DNA of 36,521 bases from CAZRQL01 sp964602415 (lineage in GTDB: Bacteria; Bacteroidota; Bacteroidia; Cytophagales; Flammeovirgaceae), in assembly GCA_964602415.1 (NCBI GenBank), contig CAZRQL010000030.1:1-36521 (forward strand). The letters are read 5' to 3'. Within the stretch, counting starts at the first letter, position 1, and every line of letters begins with the position of its first letter. Shown piece after piece: positions 24,487-32,848 of the stretch. Position numbers and translations under genes: made by a program. Below the pieces are notes generated by a model. It worked only from the letters and a program-made list of their open reading frames with translations. It did not search any database and was not told the origin of the DNA.

Positions 24487-25761
24487 ATGAAAAAATTCCC
24501 GCTCCATCTGCAAATCTTATTGGCCATGTTTTTGGGGGTGGTTGCCGGCTTCCTTTTGATAGGGCAAACCCAATTTTCCAATGATTGGATAAAGCCCTTC
24601 GGGACAATATTTATCAATTTGCTCAAATTGGTGGCTGTGCCTTTGGTGGTGGCCTCATTGATAGCGGGCATTTCGAGCATGAGCAACATGGCGCATCTGT
24701 CGTATTTAGGCTCAAGAGCAATATTTATCTATTTGTTTACCACGGTGTTGGCCGTATGTATTGGGATAGGTTTGGCGGGCTGGGTGCGTCCGGGTGCCGG
24801 CTTTCCCGAGCAGCAACGTGCGCAACTTCAGTCCCTTTACCGCCAATCGCTGGACGACAAAGCCGCCGTGGTCAAGCAGGTTGCCAAAAGCGGCCCTTTG
24901 CAACCGCTGCTGGATATGTTTCCGAGTAATTTTTTCTTGGCTGCCTCCGACAACCGCAACATGTTGCAAGTCATTGTTTTTGTGTTGCTTTTTGGCATTG
25001 CGCTCGTGGTAGCCGATCCGGTGGCCACAGCCCCTGTGAAAGCCTTTTTTGCCGGAGCCTCGGAAGTCATTATCCAAATGGTACTCATGGTGATGCGTTT
25101 TGCGCCTTTTGGGGTTTTTGCGCTGATGGCTTCTTTGATAGTGGACTTTGCGGGCGACAGCCCCAAGCAAGCCTTGCAGTTGCTCTTGGTATTGGGTTGG
25201 TATGCGATGGTGGTATTATTGGGGTTGGCGGTGATGGTGCTGCTGGTGTACCCGGCTCTGATTTTGGTGTTTAAAAAAGGAGCTTACAAGGGCTTTTTTA
25301 AGGGAATTTTTCCTGCCCAAATGATGGCATTTAGCACCAGTTCCAGTGCTGCCACCTTGCCAGTCAGCATGGAGTGCGTAGTCAATAACTTGGGCGTGAG
25401 GCGCGAAACGGCCAGTTTTGTACTGCCGCTGGGCGCAACGGTCAATATGGACGGAACCAGCCTCTACCAAGCCGTGGCCGCTGTTTTCATTGCGCAAGCC
25501 TATGGGTTGGATTTGGGAACTTCGCAAATCTTGGGCTTGGTGTTTATGGTGGTGGTGGCTTCGATAGGCACGCCCGCCGTGCCCGGTGCGGGGTTGGTGA
25601 TGATGATTGTGATTTTGGAACAAGCGGGCATACCGGCAGAAGGACTGGCTTTGATTTTGGCTCCCGATAGGATTTTGGATATGTTCAGAACGATTGTAAA
25701 CGTAACAGGGGATTCGGCTGTATGCGTGATTTTGGACAAAGAAGCACCCCTTAATCAATAA
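24487..25761 (+). CDS. Dicarboxylate/amino acid:cation symporter (DAACS family)
   Basis: The 424-residue integral membrane protein shows the GltP/DctA-family signatures: the serine-rich hairpin HP1 (STSSSAATLPVSM, near 281-293), the TM7 motif NMDGTSLY (320-327), hairpin HP2 (GTPAVPGAG, near 361), and the TM8 substrate-binding line D394...N401VTGD405. It imports glutamate, aspartate or C4-dicarboxylates with Na+ or H+. Asp394 and Asp405 match residues that bind cation and amino-acid substrate in this family, which favours acidic amino acids. The last 11 nt overlap the convergent amidase gene. Confidence 0.94.
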   Translation: MKKFPLHLQILLAMFLGVVAGFLLIGQTQFSNDWIKPFGTIFINLLKLVAVPLVVASLIAGISSMSNMAHLSYLGSRAIFIYLFTTVLAVCIGIGLAGWVRPGAGFPEQQRAQLQSLYRQSLDDKAAVVKQVAKSGPLQPLLDMFPSNFFLAASDNRNMLQVIVFVLLFGIALVVADPVATAPVKAFFAGASEVIIQMVLMVMRFAPFGVFALMASLIVDFAGDSPKQALQLLLVLGWYAMVVLLGLAVMVLLVYPALILVFKKGAYKGFFKGIFPAQMMAFSTSSSAATLPVSMECVVNNLGVRRETASFVLPLGATVNMDGTSLYQAVAAVFIAQAYGLDLGTSQILGLVFMVVVASIGTPAVPGAGLVMMIVILEQAGIPAEGLALILAPDRILDMFRTIVNVTGDSAVCVILDKEAPLNQ

Positions 25762-26638
25762 ACCTCTTTGTCAAATCCTGATAAGCATCTATTCGTCTGT
25801 CGCGCAAAAAAGGCCAAATGCGTCTGACCTGCTCTGTCCTTGATAAGTCAAGCCCTACCACCAAGTTCTCAGGGCTTTGAGCGGAGGCCTGTGCCAATGT
25901 TTCACCTTGTGGGCCTGCCACAAAACTGCTGCCCCAAAAAATCTGTCCCTCTGGATGGGCATGGGCATCAACTTCTCTGCCTACTCTGTTGACTACCAAG
26001 GTATGGAGTCCATTGGCCACGGCGTGGCTGCGTTGGATGGTTGTCCATGCTTGCTGCTGGCGGGCTTGCTCGTCAGGGTTGTCGCCGGGGTCCCAGCCGA
26101 TGGCAGTGGGGTAAATCAGCAGTTCCGCCCCTGCCAGTGCCATCAGTCGGGCGGCTTCGGGATACCACTGATCCCAACAAACCAACACCCCCAGCTTGCC
26201 CACTGAAGTCTCAATCGGTTGGAAACCTATATCGCCCGGCGTAAAATAAAACTTCTCATAATAAGCCGGATCGTCGGGGATGTGCATTTTGCGGTACTTG
26301 CCGGCTATGTTCCCTTTGTCGAGTACCACGGCGGTATTGTGGTACAGGCCGGGGGCACGTTTTTCAAAAAGCGACAGCACCAGTACCAAATCCAGTTGCT
26401 CACAGAGAGCCGCAAAAAAATCAGTACTCGGCCCGGGTATCGGCTCGGCCAAATCAAAGTAGTCCGTGTTTTCGGTCTGACAAAAATACAAACCCGTATG
26501 CAACTCTTGAAGCACTACCAATTTTGCCCCGCGCGCAGCGCAGTCTTTGATGCCCGCCACTGATTTTTCGAGGTTCGTTAGGCGGTCGGCTGTGCAGCCT
26601 TGCTGAACCAATCCCACCGTCAAATGCTTGTTTTTCAT
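25751..26638 (-). CDS. aguB: N-carbamoylputrescine amidase
   Basis: The 295-residue nitrilase-superfamily enzyme hydrolyses N-carbamoylputrescine to putrescine, CO2 and ammonia in the arginine-decarboxylase polyamine route. The Glu-Lys-Cys triad is visible: Glu45 (LQELHTGLYF), Lys117 (KYRKMHIPDD) and Cys154 (LVCWDQWYPE). The family-typical segment AIGWDPGDNPDEQ is also present. The usual partner, agmatine deiminase (aguA), is not adjacent. The 3' end overlaps the symporter gene by 11 nt. Confidence 0.94.
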   Translation of the reverse strand: MKNKHLTVGLVQQGCTADRLTNLEKSVAGIKDCAARGAKLVVLQELHTGLYFCQTENTDYFDLAEPIPGPSTDFFAALCEQLDLVLVLSLFEKRAPGLYHNTAVVLDKGNIAGKYRKMHIPDDPAYYEKFYFTPGDIGFQPIETSVGKLGVLVCWDQWYPEAARLMALAGAELLIYPTAIGWDPGDNPDEQARQQQAWTTIQRSHAVANGLHTLVVNRVGREVDAHAHPEGQIFWGSSFVAGPQGETLAQASAQSPENLVVGLDLSRTEQVRRIWPFLRDRRIDAYQDLTKRFID

Positions 26639-26642
26639 ACTG

Positions 26643-26650
26643 CAAAGGTA
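26643..26650 (-). promoter_or_regulatory. -7 box (TACCTTTG) abutting the aguB start
   Basis: On the minus strand TACCTTTG is followed by CAGT and then the ATG at 26638. If used, the transcript starts at or within a base or two of the start codon. No canonical -33 TTTG was seen at 17-21 nt upstream. Confidence 0.45.
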
Positions 26651-26824
26651 GTTAATCTTTTTTTGGCATGGTTGCAGTTTAAACTTTTCAAAAGACCTAA
26701 ATTATAGGTGAGTCAGGCAAACTTGTTGGTTAATTCTGCAAATTATGGTTCGGGTTTAAAGAAAATTATCCGAATGTTGAATTGGTTTTTTGGATAGTAT
26801 GAATTTCTATAAAAACCTACGCTA

Positions 26825-27652
26825 TCAACTGCCAAAAATTTCTTGTTTGAGTTGCATAGCCATTTGTAAAGCATCTTTGTCCAAATTAACCTCGGGCAAA
26901 TTGCAGGCAATTTCGGTGGGTATATTGCCTACCAGTTTGCTTTCGGCCATAGGGCATCCGCCCATGCCCCCAATGGCGGTGTCGAATCGGCGACAGCCCG
27001 CTTGGTAGGCGGCCATGAGCTTAGGCCATGCCGTAGCCGGATCGCTGTGGAAATGCGCCCCCAACTCCAAATCAGGAAAATCGGGTATCAACTTGCTGAA
27101 TAAATCCCTTATCAGGCTCTCGTCGGCTTTGCCCACCGTATCGGCCAGCGCCACGATGTCCACCCCCAACTCTTTGAGCTTTTGGACAAACTCGGCTACC
27201 ACTTCGGGGTTGAAAGGGTCGCCGTAAGGATTCCCAAAGCCCATAGAGATATAGACCACTAATTGTTTTCTGTTTTTCAGGCAAGTATTTTGTATCTGTT
27301 CGACCAGTTCCCAAGACTGAGCAATGGTTTTGGAGGTGTTGAGCTGTTGGAATGTTTCCGACACAGACAGAGGATAGCCCAAATACTGAATCCGCTCAAA
27401 TTCGGCGGCTGTCTCCGCGCCTCTGGCATTGGCTATGATGGCCAATAGTTTTGAGGGGCTTGGCTCTAAGGCTTCGAGCACCTCGGCGGTATCGCGCAAC
27501 TGTGGGATGGCCTTGGGGGAGACAAAACTGCCAAAGTCCACCGTATCAAACCCAACCTTTAGAATAGCATTGATGTATCGGATTTTGTCTTGTGTGGGTA
27601 CGAAGTTGGCCAGACCTTGCATGGCATCGCGGGGACATTCTATGAGTTTCAT
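26825..27652 (-). CDS. mvaB: Hydroxymethylglutaryl-CoA lyase
   Basis: The 275-residue TIM-barrel enzyme cleaves HMG-CoA to acetyl-CoA and acetoacetate, the last step of leucine breakdown. The N-terminal CPRDAMQG corresponds to the family PRDGxQ segment, with Ala instead of the usual Gly. The divalent-metal histidines are in AHFHSD, and the catalytic-loop signature is GGMGGCPMAESK with Cys233. It lies 27 nt after the aminotransferase gene on the same strand, so they are likely co-transcribed. No other leucine-degradation genes are in the window. Confidence 0.93.
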   Translation of the reverse strand: MKLIECPRDAMQGLANFVPTQDKIRYINAILKVGFDTVDFGSFVSPKAIPQLRDTAEVLEALEPSPSKLLAIIANARGAETAAEFERIQYLGYPLSVSETFQQLNTSKTIAQSWELVEQIQNTCLKNRKQLVVYISMGFGNPYGDPFNPEVVAEFVQKLKELGVDIVALADTVGKADESLIRDLFSKLIPDFPDLELGAHFHSDPATAWPKLMAAYQAGCRRFDTAIGGMGGCPMAESKLVGNIPTEIACNLPEVNLDKDALQMAMQLKQEIFGS

Positions 27653-27679
27653 GCGGCTTTTTTAAATATGACAATTTCT

Positions 27680-28876
27680 TTAGCTGAGTTTGGCTACGGC
27701 TTGGCTGATTTTTGCCACCGCACGGGTAATGTTTTCGTCTGAGGTGGCATAAGAGAGCCTCAAGCAGTTGGGCGCACCAAAAGCCGATCCATCTACCAGC
27801 GAGACATGGGCTTCATTGAGCAAAAACATAGATAAGTCGTAGGCTGTTTCGATGGTTTTGCCCTCAAAACTCAATCCCAGCAGTTCGCTTACGTCGGGGA
27901 AGATGTAGAATGCCCCTTCAGGAAGGTTGGTTTTGAAGCCTTTGACTTTGTCGAGCAGGTCTTTGATGAGGTTGCGGCGGCGCAAATAGGCGCGTGTCAT
28001 CTCTTGGGTGGGTTCTTGCGTACCTTCCAAGGCTGTTTGGGCGGCTTTTTGCGAGATGGAGCAAGCCCCTGAGGTAAATTGACCTTGCACCTTTTCGCAG
28101 GCTTTGGTCAGTTCGACAGGGCCGGCCATGTAGCCCATCCGCCAGCCTGTCATGGCATAGCCTTTTGAAAACCCGTTTACTACCACAGTTTTATGAAATA
28201 CATTTTCAAATTGGGCGATGCTTTCGTGTTTGCCCACAAAATTGATGTGCTCGTAGATTTCATCGGATATGATGAGTAGGTTGTGCGGCTCGCAAACATC
28301 GGCTATGGCTTTGAGTTCTTGGTAAGAAAACACAGAACCCGTTGGGTTGCAGGGCGATGAATAGACCAAAGCCTTGGTTTTGGGTGTAATGGCGGCGGCT
28401 ATGGCTTCGGCAGAGGGTTTGTAGTTGTTTTCTATATTGCCCTCTACCAAAACGGGAACGCCTTCCATCATGCGCACTTGCTCAATATAAGTAACCCAGT
28501 ACGGTGTCAATATAATCACCTCATCTCCCGGGTTGATAATTGAGTAAAAAATATTGGCCAGCGTCTGTTTGGCTCCGGTAGATACGACGATGTTTTCGGG
28601 TTTGTAGGCCAGTCCGTTTTCGCGCAATAGTTTGTCGGTGATTGCCCTGCGGAGTTCGGGATAGCCGGCCACGGGCGGGTAAAAAGTCAAGCCGTTGTCA
28701 ATGGCTTCTATGGCAGCGCGGCAAATATGCTGTGGGGTAACAAAATCCGGTTCACCGAGGTTTAAATTGATGATTTCTATACCTTTTGCTCTGAGTTCGC
28801 GAGATTTGGAAGCCATAGCCAACGTTTGGGATTCGGCAAAGGCATCTAAGCGAGAAGATAAAAAACTTTTTTCCAT
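27680..28876 (-). CDS. Class I PLP-dependent aminotransferase (aspartate aminotransferase-like)
   Basis: The 398-residue product is a fold-type I aminotransferase. The PLP-binding lysine is Lys238 in NGFSKGYAMTGWRMGY. Also present are the cofactor-contacting SPCNPTGSVFS and the C-terminal arginine region LRLSYATSDE, which binds the substrate alpha-carboxylate. It resembles the class Ib aspartate aminotransferases. Alternatives within this family include the last transamination of methionine salvage or prephenate transamination. The ATG at 28876 is preferred over a TTG five codons upstream. It lies between ispE (92 nt upstream) and mvaB (27 nt downstream) on the same strand. Confidence 0.92.
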   Translation of the reverse strand: MEKSFLSSRLDAFAESQTLAMASKSRELRAKGIEIINLNLGEPDFVTPQHICRAAIEAIDNGLTFYPPVAGYPELRRAITDKLLRENGLAYKPENIVVSTGAKQTLANIFYSIINPGDEVIILTPYWVTYIEQVRMMEGVPVLVEGNIENNYKPSAEAIAAAITPKTKALVYSSPCNPTGSVFSYQELKAIADVCEPHNLLIISDEIYEHINFVGKHESIAQFENVFHKTVVVNGFSKGYAMTGWRMGYMAGPVELTKACEKVQGQFTSGACSISQKAAQTALEGTQEPTQEMTRAYLRRRNLIKDLLDKVKGFKTNLPEGAFYIFPDVSELLGLSFEGKTIETAYDLSMFLLNEAHVSLVDGSAFGAPNCLRLSYATSDENITRAVAKISQAVAKLS

Positions 28877-28968
28877 GATATTGTGCTTCAATGCGCAAAT
28901 AAAGTTTTTTTCCGTTCAATTTATAAGCAAAGTTTGCAAGCCATAAATTATTTTACCTTTTGGGTTTG

Positions 28969-29784
28969 TTAGAGTTCCTCAAGCCAATATTCTAAATTTT
29001 CAAATATTTCTAAATCAGGTTTTTGTTCAAAAAAACCATACATACAGGCCCCTGAGCCGCTCATGGAAGCGTACCAAGCCCCCGCCTTGTATAGCTGTTG
29101 TTTGAGTGTTGAGAGTTCGGGGTATTTTTTGAAAATATGTGCCTCAAATCCGTTTTCCAGTTCTTTTTTCCATGTTTGGGGCTGCGCAAGGATGTCTTCC
29201 AACGGGCGTTTGGGCTGAGAAAAACCAACTCCGCTATAAGCCTCACGGGTGGATATGTGAATCTGCGGCACAAGGATGAGCAGATAGCCTTTGGGCAAAA
29301 CAAGCGGGTAGGGGCGGAGTACTTCGCCCCTGCCTTCGGCTATTTGGGGACGCTCATCCACAAAAAAACTGCAATCGCTGCCCAACTCTGCCGCCATGCT
29401 TTTAAGTTGAGAATCCGAAAGCGGCGGCTTGACAAACTGCTCACTGAGCGATTTGAGCAAAAAAGCCGCATCTGCCGAGCCTCCGCCCAATCCTCCACCG
29501 ATGGGCAGTTTTTTATTCAGTAGAATCTGCACGTTGGGAATATTATACCGCTCTTGCACCATGCGGAAGGCTCTTTCGCAGAGGTTGGCTTTGCCGTCCT
29601 CGGGTATCGGGCGGCCTGTGAGCCGCAACCCAAACGAGTCTGCCTGCCAATAATGCAGTTCATCTGTCCAGCTTTTTACCCTGTACATACAGGTTTGGAT
29701 TTGGTGGTAGTGGTCGTCTCTTTTGAAAAGTACGTAAAGCCCCAAATTGATTTTAGCGGTCGGATAAAGGGTAATTTTTTGCAT
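28969..29784 (-). CDS. ispE: 4-diphosphocytidyl-2-C-methyl-D-erythritol kinase
   Basis: The 271-residue GHMP kinase phosphorylates CDP-methylerythritol in the MEP isoprenoid pathway. The ATP-binding loop is PIGGGLGGGSADAA (94-107). The N-terminal TAKINLGLYV contains the conserved Lys11, and LGSDCSFF contains the conserved aspartate. It indicates that this organism makes isoprenoids by the MEP route rather than mevalonate. It is transcribed divergently from the DUF2480 gene across a 29-nt gap. Confidence 0.96.
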   Translation of the reverse strand: MQKITLYPTAKINLGLYVLFKRDDHYHQIQTCMYRVKSWTDELHYWQADSFGLRLTGRPIPEDGKANLCERAFRMVQERYNIPNVQILLNKKLPIGGGLGGGSADAAFLLKSLSEQFVKPPLSDSQLKSMAAELGSDCSFFVDERPQIAEGRGEVLRPYPLVLPKGYLLILVPQIHISTREAYSGVGFSQPKRPLEDILAQPQTWKKELENGFEAHIFKKYPELSTLKQQLYKAGAWYASMSGSGACMYGFFEQKPDLEIFENLEYWLEEL

Positions 29785-29788
29785 GGAT

Positions 29789-29796
29789 TATCTTTG
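29789..29796 (+). promoter_or_regulatory. -7 box for the DUF2480 gene
   Basis: TATCTTTG matches TAnnTTTG and lies 17 nt before the ATG at 29814, inside the short divergent gap next to ispE. A -33 element was not evident. Confidence 0.5.
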
Positions 29797-29813
29797 TGCA
29801 AAACTAAGCAGAT

Positions 29814-30314
29814 ATGGAAGAGATTGTGAACAGAGTGGCCAAAAGTCCTGTTTTGACGCTCGATTTGAACGATTACAAACTTCAGGAGGAAGTGGTAGGC
29901 ATTGATTTGGCTTCGGTGTTGTTTATGGGACAAATTTTGAGAGAAAGCGATTTCAATTCTTTTGTGGAAAGCTATGACTGGGACTCATTGGCCAACAAGA
30001 TTGCGGCTCTTTATTGCAGTGTGGAGGCCATCGTTCCACAATGGACTTTTTTGTCTTTGGCGGCGCGCGCTATGCAAAAAGCAAAAATGGTTTTCTTTGC
30101 CACGCCGCAAGAGGCACTCATTAGGTCTATGGAGGAAAATTTGAATAAAATAGATTTTGAGCCATTTAGGGGCAAAGTGGTGGTGCTCAAAGGTTGTGGA
30201 CAAGACCAAATACCCCTTGCCGTTCAGGTAAAAGCCGCTTCAAAACTTTCGCTGTACGCCCGTAAGATTTTGTATGGTGAGCCTTGCAGTGCCGTTCCGA
30301 TTTTCAAAAAATAA
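29814..30314 (+). CDS. DUF2480 family protein
   Basis: The 166-residue product matches the Bacteroidota-specific DUF2480 family along its length, including the N-terminal EEIVNRVAKSPVLTLDLNDY and the central LRESDFNSFVESYDW. The family has no assigned function. No signal peptide, so cytoplasmic. The next gene starts 5 nt after its stop, which suggests an operon with the two exported proteins downstream. Confidence 0.88.
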   Translation: MEEIVNRVAKSPVLTLDLNDYKLQEEVVGIDLASVLFMGQILRESDFNSFVESYDWDSLANKIAALYCSVEAIVPQWTFLSLAARAMQKAKMVFFATPQEALIRSMEENLNKIDFEPFRGKVVVLKGCGQDQIPLAVQVKAASKLSLYARKILYGEPCSAVPIFKK

Positions 30315-30319
30315 ATCTG

Positions 30320-30715
30320 ATGAAAAGCATATTGTTGCCCTTGTTTATTTGTTCATTTTCAGTTGTTGTTGCCCAGTCAGCAGAAGAAGTGGTTCAAAAA
30401 CAGCTTCAGTTCTACAATTCTCTCGATATAGAGGGCTTTATGTCTGTTTTTGATAGTTCGATAGTTATCAACAGCTATCCCGATGGCAAGCCTTTGGTGC
30501 AGGGTGGGGCGCAATGCCGCAAGGTTTATGGGGATATGTTTGCCCAATCACCCGGATTGCATTCCCTTTTGCTCAATCGGATTGTGTTGGGCGACAAAGT
30601 GATAGACCACGAACTGATTACGGGCAGAAACGGTAGTTCTGAGCCTTTGGAGTTGGTGATGATTTACCAAGTCCAAAACGGCAAAATCATCCGAGCCACT
30701 TCTTTGCGCAAGTGA
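30320..30715 (+). CDS. Exported NTF2-like (SnoaL-type) protein
   Basis: The 131-residue product has a signal peptide (1-18, cut near VVAQ) followed by a compact NTF2/SnoaL-like domain (EEVVQKQLQFYNSLDIEGFMSVFDSSIVINSYPD..., ending MIYQVQNGKIIRATSLRK). These small cone-shaped domains bind or isomerise small molecules, and many have no known activity. The ATG at 30320 starts the signal peptide. It lies in a probable operon with the DUF2480 gene before it and the TPR-like protein after it. Confidence 0.85.
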   Translation: MKSILLPLFICSFSVVVAQSAEEVVQKQLQFYNSLDIEGFMSVFDSSIVINSYPDGKPLVQGGAQCRKVYGDMFAQSPGLHSLLLNRIVLGDKVIDHELITGRNGSSEPLELVMIYQVQNGKIIRATSLRK

Positions 30716-30756
30716 GGGCTTTGGCGGCTGTTTTTTTGTCTATCAAAAAAAGTTCT

Positions 30757-31872
30757 ATGAATCGTATCTTGGTTTTCAGTTGTGTTTTATTTTGTTTATC
30801 AAATAGTTACGCCCAAGTTCCTGAAGGCATGAGTGCGGAGGAACGCTCTTATGAGGCTTTGATGCTCGCAGGGAGGGCTATGGCAGAACTCAACGCGTAC
30901 TACCGCGCCAAAGATTTATCTCAGCGACCGGCCATGAAGCAAAAAATCCTTTATTATTTTGAATTGGCCACAAAATTTGACTCACTGCACCCTAATATCT
31001 ATCATTACCGCTCTTTTGCTTACCGTGCTTTTGGCAGGGCTGACTCGGCTCTGCTGGATTTGAACCGCTATGAGCAAATAGTGCTGTCCAATGCCAAACT
31101 TCGTCCGGCTTTTGATGTCAATTCGTTTAGGGCTTTTTTGTTGGCCAATTTGGGCAAAATCCATCAGGCTCTCGAAGAGTTGCATATATCGCTTCAAAAA
31201 CGCCCCATTGACAGCATTGACACCTACTACCGAATGGCATGGCTTAACCTGCTCAAAGGAGATACGGCCTTGGCTTACAAGCAATTTGGATTAAGCCTTA
31301 AATCCGATGCCCAATACTATAAAGAAAAATATATGGGCGAAACTCGTTTTGTCAATATTGTTCCCACAGATACAGTGAGGTTTTTTTATATTCAAAATTT
31401 TGAAAAGCAAGTATTTCAAACCATCACGCCTCAGCAAGATCCGGCATTTGTTACCTTGCCGGTTCATCGCTTTGTTCAGAGTGCCCTCGAATCCAACCAA
31501 GAGTTTGAATTGGCGCATCAGTTTTTTTTCAAAATCAGAGCCAAGCAGGTCAAATTGATGGGTTCTTTGGGTGCGGGAGTGTTGGCTTATGCCGGCCAAG
31601 ACGGCTGGAAAATGGCCATCAGTTTTCAGACTGACACCCTCAAAAAGCCTTTGCCTGTTTGGCCTAAAAACAAAGAGGATTTGAAACATTGCCGCAAGCA
31701 TAAGTTTTTGACTCTCAAAGACAAAAAACCAAGAGTTACCGAAAAATTCGTTCCTTTGTTCGATGCGGGCTATTTTAGGCTTACCCTTTATACCGAAAGG
31801 AAGGGAAATTTTGATGCCTCAGTTTGGGATAGGTTTCAGGTAAATATTCCCGAGCAGGCTTTGGAGTATTAA
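30757..31872 (+). CDS. Exported TPR-like protein
   Basis: The 371-residue product has a signal peptide (1-20, ending SYAQ) and helical repeats resembling tetratricopeptide repeats at about 25-200 (for example YRSFAYRAFGRADSALLDLNRYEQI, and YYRMAWLNLLKGDTALAYKQFG). The C-terminal half (about 210-371) is not recognised and is rich in strands. It is likely periplasmic or outer-membrane associated. A GTG at 30712 overlaps the previous stop and is in frame, but the ATG at 30757 starts the signal peptide and is preferred. The stop overlaps the convergent DUF1569-like gene by 4 nt. Confidence 0.8.
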   Translation: MNRILVFSCVLFCLSNSYAQVPEGMSAEERSYEALMLAGRAMAELNAYYRAKDLSQRPAMKQKILYYFELATKFDSLHPNIYHYRSFAYRAFGRADSALLDLNRYEQIVLSNAKLRPAFDVNSFRAFLLANLGKIHQALEELHISLQKRPIDSIDTYYRMAWLNLLKGDTALAYKQFGLSLKSDAQYYKEKYMGETRFVNIVPTDTVRFFYIQNFEKQVFQTITPQQDPAFVTLPVHRFVQSALESNQEFELAHQFFFKIRAKQVKLMGSLGAGVLAYAGQDGWKMAISFQTDTLKKPLPVWPKNKEDLKHCRKHKFLTLKDKKPRVTEKFVPLFDAGYFRLTLYTERKGNFDASVWDRFQVNIPEQALEY

Positions 31873-32339
31873 GCAGATTTGGCGATGTCTTTGATGATGT
31901 TTAGGTGGTGAATGGTGTGCACTTCCAAAAAGCGGATGGCTGATTTGAGTTTGATGTCTCCAAAAATCGGATGCCTAAAAAATTGATTGGGGTCAAGTTT
32001 GGGTAAGATGGAGACTTTTTGGAAGGCTTTTTCTATGTGTTGTTCGATGGCTTCTTTGGTAGGGATTTCTTTGGGTACAACGGCTTGAGGGGCTTTGACT
32101 TTTCCACGGGGCACTTTGCCGCTCCAAAGTATCCATATTTTGACCAAGCTAAACCTGTACCGATAGCTTTTAGGGTCTGACTTTTCAATGGCAGCAATCA
32201 CTTGATTGATAACAAGTGCAATATGCTCTATATGCCAGCCAATAGAAGCCTCAGATACATTGGGTCTGGTGGTTTCAAACCGCTCTTTATGCGATTCAAC
32301 CTCTCTGATAAGTTGGGCTAAGCCTTCTATTGGCATCAT
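31869..32339 (-). CDS. DinB-like/DUF1569 protein
   Basis: The 156-residue product is an all-helical DinB-like protein. Three positions suggest the usual metal-binding histidines: IGWHIEH near residues 34-38, and EVHTIHHLNII near 139-149. Relatives are thiol transferases or are uncharacterised; its substrate is unknown. It begins 6 nt after the stop of the small lipoprotein on the same strand, so the two form an operon. Confidence 0.78.
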   Translation of the reverse strand: MMPIEGLAQLIREVESHKERFETTRPNVSEASIGWHIEHIALVINQVIAAIEKSDPKSYRYRFSLVKIWILWSGKVPRGKVKAPQAVVPKEIPTKEAIEQHIEKAFQKVSILPKLDPNQFFRHPIFGDIKLKSAIRFLEVHTIHHLNIIKDIAKSA

Positions 32340-32345
32340 AATTTT

Positions 32346-32744
32346 TTACTTCAGAGATGCCCTTGATATTTCTAAGCCCACGGGGAAAGCCGTGGTGGCA
32401 TCCTCTTCGGCAGTAATAAAGACCTCTTTGACATCGGTCGCGCTGGTAGCCGAGATGCGGTACTTGGAGGACTTTTTGCTTCCAAACTGTCCTGCGTTTT
32501 TGACTTCTTTATCTTTGGTTACAATCCAAACGACATACGTCTTGGCGGGTGGAGTCAGCCTATCGGGGGAGACAACATTGGTAGCCGTTAGGTTGATAAT
32601 AAAGTTATTGTTGGGATCTTTTCGCTTTTGGACAGTAATCACGGCACTGGGGTCAACGGTAGAAATGGGAAAAGTTACGGTAGATGAGCAACCACACAGC
32701 ATAACCAAGCCAAGCAGCCCAATAAATACGACGTTTGATTTCAT
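32346..32744 (-). CDS. Small lipoprotein
   Basis: The 132-residue product has a clear lipoprotein signal (MKSNVVFIGLLGLVMLCGC, lipidated Cys19). The mature part is a single beta-rich domain (AVITVQKRKDPNNNFIINLTATNV, TYVVWIVTKDKEVKNAGQF, EVFITAEEDATTAFPVG) resembling an immunoglobulin-like or anti-sigma-associated beta-sandwich. Not assigned to a family. It is transcribed first in an operon with the DinB-like gene and diverges from the thioredoxin-like gene. Confidence 0.82.
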   Translation of the reverse strand: MKSNVVFIGLLGLVMLCGCSSTVTFPISTVDPSAVITVQKRKDPNNNFIINLTATNVVSPDRLTPPAKTYVVWIVTKDKEVKNAGQFGSKKSSKYRISATSATDVKEVFITAEEDATTAFPVGLEISRASLK

Positions 32745-32848
32745 AATTTGTGATTTTTACGGCAATTATAACTATTGTTCTGATAAAAAGCAGAAATTTT
32801 GCGTTGGATATTAAAAATATGCGGTTGGAACATTTGAAATTTTTAAAT

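Noticed and set aside
23892..28876. Methionine salvage cluster (mtnD with the aminotransferase)
   Set aside because: The two genes are about 3 kb apart on opposite strands with unrelated genes between, and no other salvage enzymes are present.
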